A stretch of 64,000 nucleotides of DNA from Bryobacterales bacterium (GTDB lineage: Bacteria; Acidobacteriota; Terriglobia; Bryobacterales; Bryobacteraceae). The stretch spans positions 248,001-312,000 of the forward strand of contig JADJOP010000003.1 in the NCBI GenBank assembly GCA_016713735.1. Reading direction: 5' to 3'. Shown one piece after another: positions 8,669-17,720 of the stretch; position 1 is the first letter of the stretch, and each line of letters opens with the position of its first letter. Position numbers and translations under genes: made by a program. The notes below the pieces were generated by a model that saw nothing but the letters and a program-made list of their open reading frames with translations, was not told the DNA's origin and did no database searches.

Positions 8669-8860
8669 TCAATACGCCGCGATCGAGCAGGCGTCACGGA
8701 GCCAGTCAAACGGCAAGCTGCCCAGTAAGTTCATCACCACAAGGGCAATCATGGTGGCGGGAAGATTGAGCACGGTGAAACACCAAGCCGGGCTCGCGGG
8801 CAGAATCAGCCCGATTCCTTCGGGCGGAGCAATGCGAAGCACAAACCACGTCGCACTCAC
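8669..8860 (-). CDS. Small membrane protein, possibly a fragment
   Basis: Sixty-three residues from GTG 8860. It has two hydrophobic stretches (WFVLRIAPPEGIGLILP and LNLPATMIALVVMNLLG) and ends DWLRDACSIAAY. The frame upstream is the same as that of the next ORF (8882-9061), separated by a single TAG at 8882-8884 and about seven sense codons (PLLSTAW) that look like the start of a membrane segment. The two may therefore be one gene cut by a nonsense change or base error. No family recognised. Confidence 0.4.
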   Translation of the reverse strand: MSATWFVLRIAPPEGIGLILPASPAWCFTVLNLPATMIALVVMNLLGSLPFDWLRDACSIAAY

Positions 8861-8881
8861 CCAAGCCGTAGAGAGCAGCGG

Positions 8882-9061
8882 CTACCAAACTCTGAGACGA
8901 CGCCACGGGAACTGTTCACGATAGTGCCTCAGCAACCAGCCGGGGCCGCGAAAGACGCCGTATCCCACAAGCGCCACACCGAAAAGAATGACCAATTCCG
9001 TGCCACCGAACTCAGACCTGGGGTACTCGATGTCAAATGTTACGCCAGCGCCCTCTTGCAC
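8882..9061 (-). CDS. Small single-span membrane protein
   Basis: A 59-residue frame from GTG 9061, closed upstream by an in-frame TAA. It reads TFDIEYPRSEFGGTELVILF and then a hydrophobic helix followed by a basic tail (WLLRHYREQFPWRRLRVW). This acidic-outside, basic-inside layout is that of a real one-pass membrane protein rather than a shadow frame, and base composition here is lower in GC than the neighbours. It ends in TAG, after which the same frame continues into the ORF at 8669-8860. Confidence 0.4.
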   Translation of the reverse strand: MQEGAGVTFDIEYPRSEFGGTELVILFGVALVGYGVFRGPGWLLRHYREQFPWRRLRVW

Positions 9062-9131
9062 ACACAGTTAGACAATACCCAGACCAGTTTGTTCCCGCTC
9101 ATAGGGATTTCGCCCCCGCCCGCCGCCACAC

Positions 9132-9872
9132 CTACTGCCTCACCCCCAACTCAAACGTAAAATTGTCCCCCAGGTACACCCGCTTCACTTCCGGATCGCG
9201 CCCCAGCGAATCCGGCGAGCCTGTACGAAAAATCGTCCCGTTGTTGATGATGTAGGCGCGGTCGGTGACGGCTAGGGTCTCGCGCACGTTGTGGTCGGTG
9301 ATGAGAATCCCAATCCCCGCCCGCTTCAAATCGAAAATGATGCGCTGGATCTCGAGCACCTGGATCGGGTCGATGCCCGAAAACGGCTCATCCAGCAGCA
9401 GGAAGCTCGGGCTGATCACCAGCGACCGGGCGATCTCCACGCGCCGCCGCTCGCCGCCGGAGAGCATGTAGCCCTTCGACTGCCGCACCTTGTCGAGCCC
9501 GAGCTGGTCAATCAGCAGATTCATGCGCGAGCGCCGGTCATGCGCGTTCACCGGCAGCGTCTCGAGGATGGCCAGCAGGTTCTCCTCCACCGTCAGCTTG
9601 CGGAACACCGACGGCTCCTGCGGCAGGTAGCTGATGCCGAGGCGCGCGCGCTCATACATGGCGCGGTCCGTAATGTCCTCGCCGTCGAGCAACACCTTGC
9701 CCGTATCGGGCGAGATGAGGCCCACGATGATGTAGAAACTGGTGGTTTTGCCCGCGCCGTTGGGCCCCAGCAGCCCGACCACTTCGCCCTGGGTGACCGA
9801 GAGCGAGACGTCATCGACGACCTTGCGGCGGCGGTACGATTTGGCGATCTCAGCCGTTTCGAGCTTGCGCAT
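9132..9872 (-). CDS. lptB: LPS export ABC transporter ATP-binding protein LptB
   Basis: A 246-residue ABC ATPase: Walker A GPNGAGKTT, Q-loop LPQEPSVFRKLTVEENLLA, signature LSGGERRRVEIARSL, Walker B LLLDEPFSGIDP, and switch histidine in LITDHNVRETL. The last three with LGDNFTF near the end are typical of LptB. It powers extraction of lipopolysaccharide from the inner membrane with LptF/LptG (not in this window). ATG 9872 gives the usual LptB N-terminus; the frame is open for seven more codons upstream. It lies 67 bases downstream of the fused lptC/lptA gene on the same strand. Confidence 0.93.
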   Translation of the reverse strand: MRKLETAEIAKSYRRRKVVDDVSLSVTQGEVVGLLGPNGAGKTTSFYIIVGLISPDTGKVLLDGEDITDRAMYERARLGISYLPQEPSVFRKLTVEENLLAILETLPVNAHDRRSRMNLLIDQLGLDKVRQSKGYMLSGGERRRVEIARSLVISPSFLLLDEPFSGIDPIQVLEIQRIIFDLKRAGIGILITDHNVRETLAVTDRAYIINNGTIFRTGSPDSLGRDPEVKRVYLGDNFTFELGVRQ

Positions 9873-9939
9873 TCCTAAACTTACCGCGCACAACGCAGCC
9901 TGCGCGCGACGCGACGCTTGGCGCTGTGCGCTTCAAACG

Positions 9940-12240
9940 CTAACGCCGCAGAATCCGGCTCTTCACCGGCTGCGTCTCAGCACCCTCTACGAGCAGGCTA
10001 TCATTGGCCGAAAACCAGGTCAATTGGCGGCCCCGCGTCGTGCCCTTCACCGAATCGGCCATTTGCGGATTGCCGCCGCGCAGGATCACGCGCCCGTCGG
10101 CGAGGTAATATTCGGCGTGCTCGGCCGTGCCGCGCCGCGTGCGGATCACCGAAGGCCCGCCGCCCGGCGGCTTGTAGGCGGCCTGTTGCAGGATAATCAC
10201 ACTGCCGTCGGCGAAGGCCTTCTGCAGCCGCGACTGCCCCGGCTTGGGCTCATCCACCAGAAACGCCCGCAACTCGGCCGACTGCACATCCATCCCGCCG
10301 CCCTGGTTCAACCGCACGTTGCCCTTGTAATGCGCCAGGTTCTGCGCGTCGTCATAGTGCAACGACTGCGCCCGCACGATCGTCACCGGGGCGGCCGTCT
10401 TCTGGTCGGGCGAGGAGTCGATCAACTGCGAGACGACGTTGCCCTCGGCGTCGAGCGTCTGCTTCTCGCGGAGTATGCGCACGCGGTCGGCCTGCAGGCG
10501 GTTGGCGGCCTGCCAGAGCGTGGCCGCGCCTTCGTAGGTGAGGTCGCGGTTATTGTCCACGGCCGTCATGCGCTGGGCGCGGGCGTAGAGCGGCTCGCCG
10601 GGGCTGAGCATGGCGGAATTGTTCTTGGCCGGCTTCGAGTCAGGCAGCCGCGTGGAGAGGACGTTGCCCTCGGCGAAGGTGCGGCCGGTGGCCTGGTCGA
10701 GCGTGATCGTGTTGGCCGTGAGCGAACCCGTGGGGTCCCACGTCTTGGCCTGCGACTTGCCGTCGGATTCGAGCAGAATGCGGTCGGTGGCCTGCTCCAG
10801 TGTGGCTTTGGTGGCCGTGGCCTGGCGTTCGCCTTCCTGGTAGCGGAAGTTGTTCCACTGCTCAAGCTTCGTCAGGTCGCCCGTTGCCGGATGAAAGCTG
10901 GCCGTCAGGTCGTCGGAGAAGGTGATCGCCGGCGGCGGCTTGGGCGTGCGGCGCGTGGGCGGCTTGTCGGTTCGCGTCGACACCTGCACGGCACGGAAGG
11001 CTTCGAGCATGTTGCGCGGGCCGTACGTCATCCACAGACGGTTGGCCTCCAGGTGCCGCCGCGGCTGCGCCGGAGCGTTGGGCAGGAAATCCACCGTCCC
11101 CGGCGTGTGCGTCTCCACCTGCGCCAGCTCCTGGCCGCCATCGCGCATGCGGGCCACGATCACGTCGGACTTCAGCAGTCTCGTCGGCGGCTGCACACCG
11201 CCCGGCCGCACCGTCGGTTTCGATTCGAGCATCGACGAGCCGTGCGCGGTGGCCGTCTGGAGCAGCGATTCCTTGCCCGCGGCGTTGAACTCGAGGTCGA
11301 GCCGGTCCGTGGTGACGCGCGTGTTGGCCGTGGCCGTCTTGGCGTTGAGCACGGCGTTCGTTTCCCCCGTGATCTTCTCCACATGCGAGTCGGCGTTGAA
11401 GAAGAGGTGCAGCAGGTCGGCCGAAAAGTCGAGCTCGCGGTTGGGCTGCGCATCCACGCCGCGCGCCTTCACTGACTCAACGCGCTGGATGTGGCCCTTG
11501 TCGAGATACACCGTCGATTCGGCGCCCTCCATCTTCAGCGACTGCCGCGTGAAGCGCGACCACGGCGTGAGCAGCACACGCGCCTCGCTTTCGCGATAGA
11601 TGAGCTGCCCGGCCTCGATCACCATCGCCCGCTCGGCCGGACCACGCCCGCGCCATACCAGGTGCGCCTCGTTGTGCAGGTGCAACTGCCGCTCAGCCGG
11701 CTCGTAGGTGGCCCCGGTGGCCGTGCCGTCGCCCGAATCGAAGGCGAACTGCACGGGGCGCTCGGTGTGCGCGCGGCCCGTGGAGGCATCGAAATCGACG
11801 CCCGAAGTCTTGATGGTGAGCAGCCGCCCCGTGGGCTGGTCGGCGGGTTGATCGGCGGGGATGGCCAGCGTGATCTCCACATCGCCTTCGGAGAACAGCG
11901 ACGAGCCGGCTTCGTCAAAGATCGCCGCGGCCGATTTCACCAGGTCATACTGCTTGCCGTCCTTGTGGAACAGCTTCAGTTGCACGCCGGTGAGTTGAAT
12001 GCGCGGCTCGGGCTTCTCAATGCGCGCCATGTCGCGCGCGCGGACCTCCACCACCGGAACGCCGCCGTTGTCCTTGAAGTAGACCCAATCGCGGCTGGAG
12101 GCCTGCACGTCCTGGGGAAGAGCCTTGGGCAGAACGGGTTGGCGCTCGGCCTGCACGCCGCGTTGGGCGCGATAAGCGGCCACCACGGCAGCCAGCGCGA
12201 CAACCAGGGCGAGCAAAAATAGGTGCCGGAACCGGCGCAT
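9940..12240 (-). CDS. Fused LptC/LptA (OstA-like) LPS transport protein
   Basis: A 766-residue protein from ATG 12240 (the frame is open to 12372 but the chosen methionine precedes MRRFRHLFLLALVVALAAVV, a membrane anchor as in LptC). Residues about 45-220 resemble the LptC periplasmic domain; repeated OstA/LptA-like beta-jellyroll units follow, with recurrent patterns such as LLTIKTSGVDFD, ADLLHLFFNAD, ANTITLDQATGRTFAEGNV and NLAHYKGNVRLNQGG. Ordinary LptC and LptA are separate proteins of about 190 residues each; one long polypeptide would form the periplasmic bridge for LPS. It stands directly upstream of lptB. The domain reading is by pattern. Confidence 0.8.
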   Translation of the reverse strand: MRRFRHLFLLALVVALAAVVAAYRAQRGVQAERQPVLPKALPQDVQASSRDWVYFKDNGGVPVVEVRARDMARIEKPEPRIQLTGVQLKLFHKDGKQYDLVKSAAAIFDEAGSSLFSEGDVEITLAIPADQPADQPTGRLLTIKTSGVDFDASTGRAHTERPVQFAFDSGDGTATGATYEPAERQLHLHNEAHLVWRGRGPAERAMVIEAGQLIYRESEARVLLTPWSRFTRQSLKMEGAESTVYLDKGHIQRVESVKARGVDAQPNRELDFSADLLHLFFNADSHVEKITGETNAVLNAKTATANTRVTTDRLDLEFNAAGKESLLQTATAHGSSMLESKPTVRPGGVQPPTRLLKSDVIVARMRDGGQELAQVETHTPGTVDFLPNAPAQPRRHLEANRLWMTYGPRNMLEAFRAVQVSTRTDKPPTRRTPKPPPAITFSDDLTASFHPATGDLTKLEQWNNFRYQEGERQATATKATLEQATDRILLESDGKSQAKTWDPTGSLTANTITLDQATGRTFAEGNVLSTRLPDSKPAKNNSAMLSPGEPLYARAQRMTAVDNNRDLTYEGAATLWQAANRLQADRVRILREKQTLDAEGNVVSQLIDSSPDQKTAAPVTIVRAQSLHYDDAQNLAHYKGNVRLNQGGGMDVQSAELRAFLVDEPKPGQSRLQKAFADGSVIILQQAAYKPPGGGPSVIRTRRGTAEHAEYYLADGRVILRGGNPQMADSVKGTTRGRQLTWFSANDSLLVEGAETQPVKSRILRR

Positions 12241-12319
12241 CCAATTCCAGGGTAGCAAGGGGGTGAAGCGGGCCGTGGGTTCGGCGGCCCCGCTACCGGG
12301 CGCAGTGTATCCTGACCCC

Positions 12320-13259
12320 ATGCCTCCCCCTCTGACCGCAGAGGAAACCATTGACCGGCTGGCGAAGACCATCTCGCCCGCCTATGCCGCCCTGCGCGAC
12401 TTCACTTCTCCGCAGGTGCGCGCCGCCGCCGCCGCGATCATCGATCTGATGGTCGAAGAGCAGCTCTCCGTTCCCCGCCGCCTTTCGCGACGCTTGTTCG
12501 CAGGCCGCCACGCTGGCCCCGCACGAAGCCATCGTGATGCTGAACACCTGGCACGACACGGCTGCCGCCGCGCGGCCCGAGCGCAAAACGGTGGCCTTCA
12601 TACTTGAAGCATTCCCCGGCTGGTACAACCGCTGCCCGGAAGCCGTGCGCGAACCCTGGCTCGCGGGCGTGGCCAAGCTCGCCCCGGCCCTGCGCGGCCT
12701 GGGCAACGACGGCATGGCCCAGCTCATCGAGGCCATGCAGCGCTGCGACGACCACTTCTCCGCCCACAAGCTCATCGAATCGGTCGCCGCCTACGCCCTC
12801 ACCACCGACGAGGCCATCCGCGCCGCCACCGCCATGGCCCACGCCGCCGCCGGAGCTTCGCGCCTCGATGTGTGGCTGGAAATCGCCCAGCGCTTTCCGC
12901 CCGAACGGATGGAAGAGAGCCGCGACGCCGAGCATGGGCCTACGGCGCTCGCCTCCGTCCTCGCCGCCGCGCCCACGGCCCCGCTCGCGGCGCTGCTGCT
13001 CATGCGCGCACTGGCGTGCGAAAACGCGGCCACGGTCCGCACCGGCGCCACCAAACTCGCGGCCAAAGCGAAATCAGCGTCCGATGCGGCCGAGTTCCTC
13101 CACGACGCGCGCGAACTGCTGGAAGCCCTCGGCATCCGCGCGCTCAGCGCCATCGCCGCCAAGCTGCCCGATCACGATCTGGCCGCGCGGGTGCTCGCCA
13201 TGCGCTCTGAATTCGGCGCCCAGGCCGCGTTGCGGCTGCTCGAACGCGGCGAGGTTTAG
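12320..13259 (+). CDS. Helical protein of unknown function (frameshifted)
   Basis: Starts at ATG 12320 with PPPLTAEETIDRLAKTISPA and continues to EEQLSV; after the four-C run at 12473-12476 the sensible reading moves to another frame (FRDACSQAATLAPHEAIVML) and runs on to the stop at 13257-13259. Removing one C gives a single frame of about 312 residues. The protein is Ala/Leu-rich and helical, with HEAT-like character (ALRGLGNDGMAQLIEAM, EFLHDARELLEALGI), but no family was recognised. It is divergent from lptC/lptA with only 79 bases between starts. It is followed immediately by a poly-G/C block. Confidence 0.55.
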
Positions 13260-13388
<129 letters not shown>

Positions 13389-13904
13389 CTAGGTCAGCCG
13401 TTCCAGCAGCGCGGCGATGTAGTCGCTGTCCACCACGCCCTGCCGGCCGGCGGTGCCTTCCTGATAGCGCCAGCCCTTGACGTTGCGGTCGAGGCAGTAA
13501 AACAGCCGCTGGTCGCGGATCTCATCGTGCTCGATCATCTGTTGATTGAACGAGGCGATACTGCCTTCGAGCGTGTACGGAATGCGGTAGTTGTCGGTCG
13601 AGGTGGGCGTGTCGGTGGGCCGGAAGGTGAACTGAATCAGCCGGCCGTTGAGGTTGATCTGAAACAGGTTCGGACCTGACTCGTGGAAGTTCCGCTCTTC
13701 GTAGGCGGGCGGCGCCAGGTCGAGCTTCACCTCGCTCATCAGCGCGTTCAGCTCGTCGACAAAGCGGCGGCAGATGCCATAGAGCTCAGCGGCGGCTTCG
13801 CGGCGCACCTGCTCAATGGCGTATTGCCGCGCCAGCTCCTGGCGGTCCTTCTCGGCCACCATGTCGAGGGCGCGCGCGAGCTTGCGCATGCGGTCGGGCG
13901 TCAT
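13389..13904 (-). CDS. Protein of unknown function
   Basis: A 171-residue soluble protein from ATG 13904 (the frame is open to 13988 without a plausible start signal). It begins MTPDRMRKLARALDMVAEKD and has a helical first half (about residues 1-65) followed by a beta-rich part with FQINLNGRLIQFTFRPTD and a segment IPYTLEGSIASFNQQMIE. The end, VVDSDYIAALLERL, is helical. No export signal or known motif was seen and no family was recognised. It is divergent from the beta-propeller gene at 14006. Confidence 0.6.
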   Translation of the reverse strand: MTPDRMRKLARALDMVAEKDRQELARQYAIEQVRREAAAELYGICRRFVDELNALMSEVKLDLAPPAYEERNFHESGPNLFQINLNGRLIQFTFRPTDTPTSTDNYRIPYTLEGSIASFNQQMIEHDEIRDQRLFYCLDRNVKGWRYQEGTAGRQGVVDSDYIAALLERLT

Positions 13905-14005
13905 GACTCGAAATGAGAGTCCCACTGTAACGCAACGCGCGGATTGTGAGCTACCGGGCTCAGCGCGGCATCTTAAACTTGGATACAACGGAAGTGGAGG
14001 TGTCT

Positions 14006-15454
14006 GTGGCGGCCATTGGAAAAATCATGGGAATCACCGTGTTGGCACTGGCGGGCGGAGCAGCGGCGGCCTATCTGGCCGGCGTACGCCTGGAGTTGGA
14101 CGGCACAGGTTCGCGCCCTATGCTCACCTACGGCACCCGCGAATCGCGCTATGCGGAGTTGGAGCGAAGCCGGGCCATGCAGAAGTCCGCGGCCCCCGTG
14201 GCCGAATCAGCGGCCCCCGCGCCCACGCCCGACGCCAAGCCCGCCCCGGAACCCGCCGCCACTCCAGCGCCCGCCGCGCCCGCCACCACCGCCGGCGACA
14301 GCTACTGGGCCGACTTCCGCGGTCCAGGCCGTCTCGGCGTCTATGCGCAGACACCGATCCTCACCACCTGGCCCGCCTCCGGCTTGAAGCGCCTCTGGAA
14401 GCAACCCATTGGCGGCGGCTATGCCTCCTTCGTCGTCGCCCAGAACACGGCCTTCACCATCGAACAGCGCCGCTCCAACGAAGTGATCGCCGCCTATGAC
14501 CTGACGACCGGCAAGGAGAAATGGACCAACTCGTGGCCGGCCGACTTCCGCGAGTCCATGGGCGGCGACGGTCCGCGCGCCACGCCCATCTGGCACGAGG
14601 GCAAGGTCTACGCAATGGGCGCCGAAGGCGAGTTGCGCGTCATCGACGCCGCCACCGGAGCCACCGTCTGGCGCAAGAACATTCTCACCGACAACGGCGC
14701 GCGCAACCTGCAGTGGGGCATGTCGGCTTCGCCGCTGATCGTCGACGAGAAGGTGATCGTCCAGCCCGGCGGCTCGAACGGCCGCAGCATCGTCGCCTAC
14801 AACAAGGCCACGGGCGCGCGGCTCTGGACCTCGCTCGACGACCGCCAGGCCTACACTTCGCCCTTGCTGACGACCCTCGCCGGCAAGCGCCAGATCGTCA
14901 CCGTCACCGCCGAGCGCGCGGTCGGGCTCGACCCCGCCGACGGCAAGCTGCTGTGGGAGTTCCCCTGGAAAACCGAGTACGACGTGAACAGCGCCCAGCC
15001 CATTCCGGCAAGCGAGAACACCCTCTTCGTTTCGGCCGGCTATGGCCATGGCGCGGCACTGGTGGAGATCGCCCCCGACGGCGCCGCGTTCCAGGCCCGC
15101 CAGTTGTGGTTTAGCAACCGCATGAAGAACAAGTTCAACAGCTCGGTGCTGTACGAGGGCCACTTCTATGGACTGGACGAGGGCATCCTGGCCTGCCTGG
15201 ACGCCCGCACGGGGACGCAGAAGTGGAAGGGCGGCCGTTATGGCTTCGGCCAGTTGCTGCTCGCCTCCGGCCACCTCGTTGTCATCAGCGAAAGCGGTGA
15301 ACTGGCGCTCGTCACAGCCACGCCGGAGGGCCACCGCGAGCTGGCCAAGTTTGAGGCCATTGAGGGCAAGACGTGGAACAACCCGGCCATCAGCAACGGT
15401 GTGTTGCTCGTTCGCAATACGGCGGAGATGGCCGCCTTCCGCATCGCTCCTTGA
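14006..15454 (+). CDS. PQQ/BamB-like beta-propeller protein, membrane-anchored
   Basis: A 482-residue protein. GTG 14006 is chosen because GGAGG lies five bases before it; the N-terminus then reads VAAIGKIMGITVLALAGGAA, a signal anchor. A Pro/Ala-rich linker (about residues 55-95) leads to a propeller of repeats of about 45 residues with the PQQ-type pattern, for example AYDLTTGKEKW, VIDAATGATVWRK, AYNKATGARLW, LDPADGKLLWEFPW and CLDARTGTQKWKG. Such proteins act in the periplasm as scaffolds (BamB) or PQQ-dependent dehydrogenase relatives; catalytic PQQ-dehydrogenase residues were not identified, so a scaffold or unknown role is more likely. Confidence 0.75.
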   Translation: MAAIGKIMGITVLALAGGAAAAYLAGVRLELDGTGSRPMLTYGTRESRYAELERSRAMQKSAAPVAESAAPAPTPDAKPAPEPAATPAPAAPATTAGDSYWADFRGPGRLGVYAQTPILTTWPASGLKRLWKQPIGGGYASFVVAQNTAFTIEQRRSNEVIAAYDLTTGKEKWTNSWPADFRESMGGDGPRATPIWHEGKVYAMGAEGELRVIDAATGATVWRKNILTDNGARNLQWGMSASPLIVDEKVIVQPGGSNGRSIVAYNKATGARLWTSLDDRQAYTSPLLTTLAGKRQIVTVTAERAVGLDPADGKLLWEFPWKTEYDVNSAQPIPASENTLFVSAGYGHGAALVEIAPDGAAFQARQLWFSNRMKNKFNSSVLYEGHFYGLDEGILACLDARTGTQKWKGGRYGFGQLLLASGHLVVISESGELALVTATPEGHRELAKFEAIEGKTWNNPAISNGVLLVRNTAEMAAFRIAP

Positions 15455-15512
15455 GAGTTTTCCACTGGGGCCTGCACCAATGAACAGGCGGTGGAGGACC
15501 GCACGTTGAGCT

Positions 15513-15989
15513 ATGCCCCTTTCTTTACGCCACCTTCGCTTGCTCTCCGGCGCACGCCGTGAGGGCTACCTGCGTGCTGTCGCCGTCGAAGACGAGCCGG
15601 CGCGCCGGGCCTGGGGCCGCTGGTGTATGAGGATGCGCATTCCCGTGATGGTTTGGCAGCGCGCCTCGCGCACCGCGCGCACCGGGAAACTGACGTTGGA
15701 CTTGTGTACGACGCCGAACGAACTGAGCCACGAGGGCCAGGAGGCTGTCTTTCAAATGCTCTCGCGGCGTGTGCCGCGCGGCGAGGGGAGTGTCGAATCG
15801 GTGTGTGTGGAATGGCGCGGTGTCAGCGCCCGCAAGCTGCCCCCCACGGCCGCTGAGCTCTACCGCATGGCCACTTCGCTTGGCAGCTACCAGCCCGACA
15901 TGCGCCGCCTGGAAACGCGCCGCCAGGAGATGTCGGAACGGTTGAAGCTGCCCGTGCCCATTCGCCGCCGCCGCGCGGCCATTGCCTGA
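15513..15989 (+). CDS. Protein of unknown function
   Basis: A 158-residue basic protein with the codon pattern (G/C third positions) of its neighbours. It contains RRAWGRWCMRMRIPVMVWQR and DLCTTPNELSHEGQEAVFQM, and ends in a strongly basic tail (RLKLPVPIRRRRAAIA). No export signal or known family was recognised. It is 58 bases downstream of the beta-propeller gene on the same strand and its stop is followed at once by a poly-G/C block. Confidence 0.5.
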   Translation: MPLSLRHLRLLSGARREGYLRAVAVEDEPARRAWGRWCMRMRIPVMVWQRASRTARTGKLTLDLCTTPNELSHEGQEAVFQMLSRRVPRGEGSVESVCVEWRGVSARKLPPTAAELYRMATSLGSYQPDMRRLETRRQEMSERLKLPVPIRRRRAAIA

Positions 15990-16095
15990 GGGCCCCCCCC
16001 CGCTCCTGCCCGCGGCCGGCCGGGGGGGGGGCCGGCCCGGGCGGCCGGGGGGGGGGGGCGGGGGGGGGGGGGGGGGGCCGGGGGGAGCGCCCGCC
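15990..16095. repeat. Second poly-G/C low-complexity block
   Basis: The bases between the stop at 15989 and the convergent cheB stop at 16096-16098 are nearly pure G/C, with a C run near 15993-16001, then GCCGGC/CCGGCC palindromic pieces and long G runs around 16022-16030 and 16057-16077. It has the same setting and texture as 13260-13388: exactly between two convergent stop codons. Probably a collapsed GC-rich terminator hairpin or a poly-G sequencing artefact. Confidence 0.85.
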
Positions 16096-17208
16096 CTACC
16101 AGGCCTTCCCGGCCAGCACCGGCGCATTTCGCAACGCCGCCACCATCGCCGAAGGGATCTTCAACAGCGGCAGCGTCTGTGCCGCGCCGCCCAGCCGGAT
16201 GGCTTCCTTCGGCATGCCGAACACCACGCAGCTCTGCTCATCCTGGGCGATTGTCTGCGCCCCGGCCTTGCGCAACGCCACCATCCCTTGGGCCCCGTCG
16301 GAACCCATGCCCGTCAGCAACACCGCCACCACCGGCCCGCGCGCCACGCCCACCACCGACTGGAACATCACATCCACGCTCGGCCGCTGATAGCACACCA
16401 GCGGACCCTCCTTCACCGCCACGCGGTAGCCCGTGCCCGCCCAGCGCAACAGCATGTGGAATCCGCCCGGCGCCACCAGGGCCTTTCCCGGACCCACCAG
16501 GTCGCCATCCACGGCCTCCTTCACCTCCATCGCGCAGTTCTCGTGCAGCCGCTCGGCAAAGGTCTTGGAGAATCCCGCCGGAATGTGCTGCGTCACGATA
16601 ATCCCCGGCGAGTTCCGCGGCAGCCGCGACATCACGTTCAGAATCGCCTCGGTGCCGCCCGTCGAAGCGCCAATGGCAAACAGCGAATGCTCGGGACAAT
16701 GCAGCGCCGGATCGTCGCCCGGAACCACCGGCGCGGCCGGCTTGGAGAGCGCCAGCGGACGCGATGCCCCTCCCAGCGGCATCGGCTTGCGCTGCACACG
16801 CGCATGCGCCGCGGCGCGAATCTTGAAACACAGATGGTCCACCAGGTCGCCCACCGAGTACGGACCGTTCGGCTTGGCCAACACCTCCACCGCCCCCGAA
16901 CGCAACGCCTCGATCGCGTTCTCCTGCGAGGCCTTCACCAGCGAACTGATGATCACCACCGGCGTCGGCCGCTCGGCCATCAGCTTGCGCAGGAAGGTCA
17001 GCCCGTCCATGCGCGGCATCTCCAGGTCGAGCGTCAACACATCGGGCTTCAGCTTGGCGATCCGCTCCTGGGCCACCACCGGGTCCGGCGCCGTACCCAC
17101 AATCTCAATCTGCGGGTCCTTCGACAAGGCCTCGCTGAGAATCTTGCGGACCAGCGCCGAATCGTCCACGATCAGCACCCTCACCTTGTTGCCGGCGCCC
17201 AGTGCCAT
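16096..17208 (-). CDS. cheB: Chemotaxis protein-glutamate methylesterase CheB
   Basis: A 370-residue protein from ATG 17208, which overlaps the cheX stop. Residues 8-125 are a receiver domain (VLIVDDSALVR, phosphoacceptor D61 in TLDLEMPRMDG). The catalytic domain has S182 (IGASTGGT), H208 (VTQHIPAGF) and D304 (TGMGSDG), the CheB triad. It removes methyl groups from chemoreceptor glutamates and deamidates receptors when phosphorylated by CheA, giving adaptation. It is the last gene of the che operon; its stop meets the poly-G/C block. Confidence 0.95.
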   Translation of the reverse strand: MALGAGNKVRVLIVDDSALVRKILSEALSKDPQIEIVGTAPDPVVAQERIAKLKPDVLTLDLEMPRMDGLTFLRKLMAERPTPVVIISSLVKASQENAIEALRSGAVEVLAKPNGPYSVGDLVDHLCFKIRAAAHARVQRKPMPLGGASRPLALSKPAAPVVPGDDPALHCPEHSLFAIGASTGGTEAILNVMSRLPRNSPGIIVTQHIPAGFSKTFAERLHENCAMEVKEAVDGDLVGPGKALVAPGGFHMLLRWAGTGYRVAVKEGPLVCYQRPSVDVMFQSVVGVARGPVVAVLLTGMGSDGAQGMVALRKAGAQTIAQDEQSCVVFGMPKEAIRLGGAAQTLPLLKIPSAMVAALRNAPVLAGKAW

Positions 17209-17720
17209 CAGGCCGCCTCCGGTTCCCGCCACATCCAGAAACAGGTCTTCACATCCCCACACCCAAGATCAAACACCTTGCGGTGGCCCGGATCCATGCG
17301 GCTCAGCTTCTCCAGATCGGAGGTCATCATCTGCGGCGCCCCAAGGGCAAACAGCGATCCGCTCTCCAGACGGCTCAACACGCTGCCGCAGAGCATGTTG
17401 GCCAGCTCGCACACCACGCCGCGAATCTCGGCCTCGCTCAACTCGGACTCGTCCTTGCCAAAGAAACCCGATGCCAGCATCGGCGCCAGGTCGGCGCTCA
17501 CGGCCAGCTCCAGCCGTCCCTCGGCCGCCCCTTGAAAGTCCATCTCGGCAAACAGGTGCTCCTTGGCCGCCACCTCGGCCCAGTCCACCTCCTGCTCCAC
17601 GGTGAGGAAGAACATCGTCTCCAGGACCTCCTCCACCGATTCGCGCAGGCTCTGCTCCACCCGGGCCGCCTCCCGCAGCCGGGCTGCCTCGTGCGCCTGG
17701 TCACTACTCGTTCCCACCAT
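17208..17720 (-). CDS. cheX: CheC/CheX-family chemotaxis phosphatase-like protein
   Basis: A 170-residue protein with the CheC/CheX/FliY family motif E-x2-N-x3-G in ELANMLCGSVL (about residues 105-115) and the typical one-domain length. CheX members dephosphorylate CheY-P. The gene lies directly after cheY, overlapping its end by 17 bases, and overlaps cheB by one codon, so it is translated with them. The first part has SVEEVLETMFFLTVEQEV. CheX versus CheC cannot be settled by eye; a single visible E/N motif favours CheX. Confidence 0.8.
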   Translation of the reverse strand: MVGTSSDQAHEAARLREAARVEQSLRESVEEVLETMFFLTVEQEVDWAEVAAKEHLFAEMDFQGAAEGRLELAVSADLAPMLASGFFGKDESELSEAEIRGVVCELANMLCGSVLSRLESGSLFALGAPQMMTSDLEKLSRMDPGHRKVFDLGCGDVKTCFWMWREPEAA

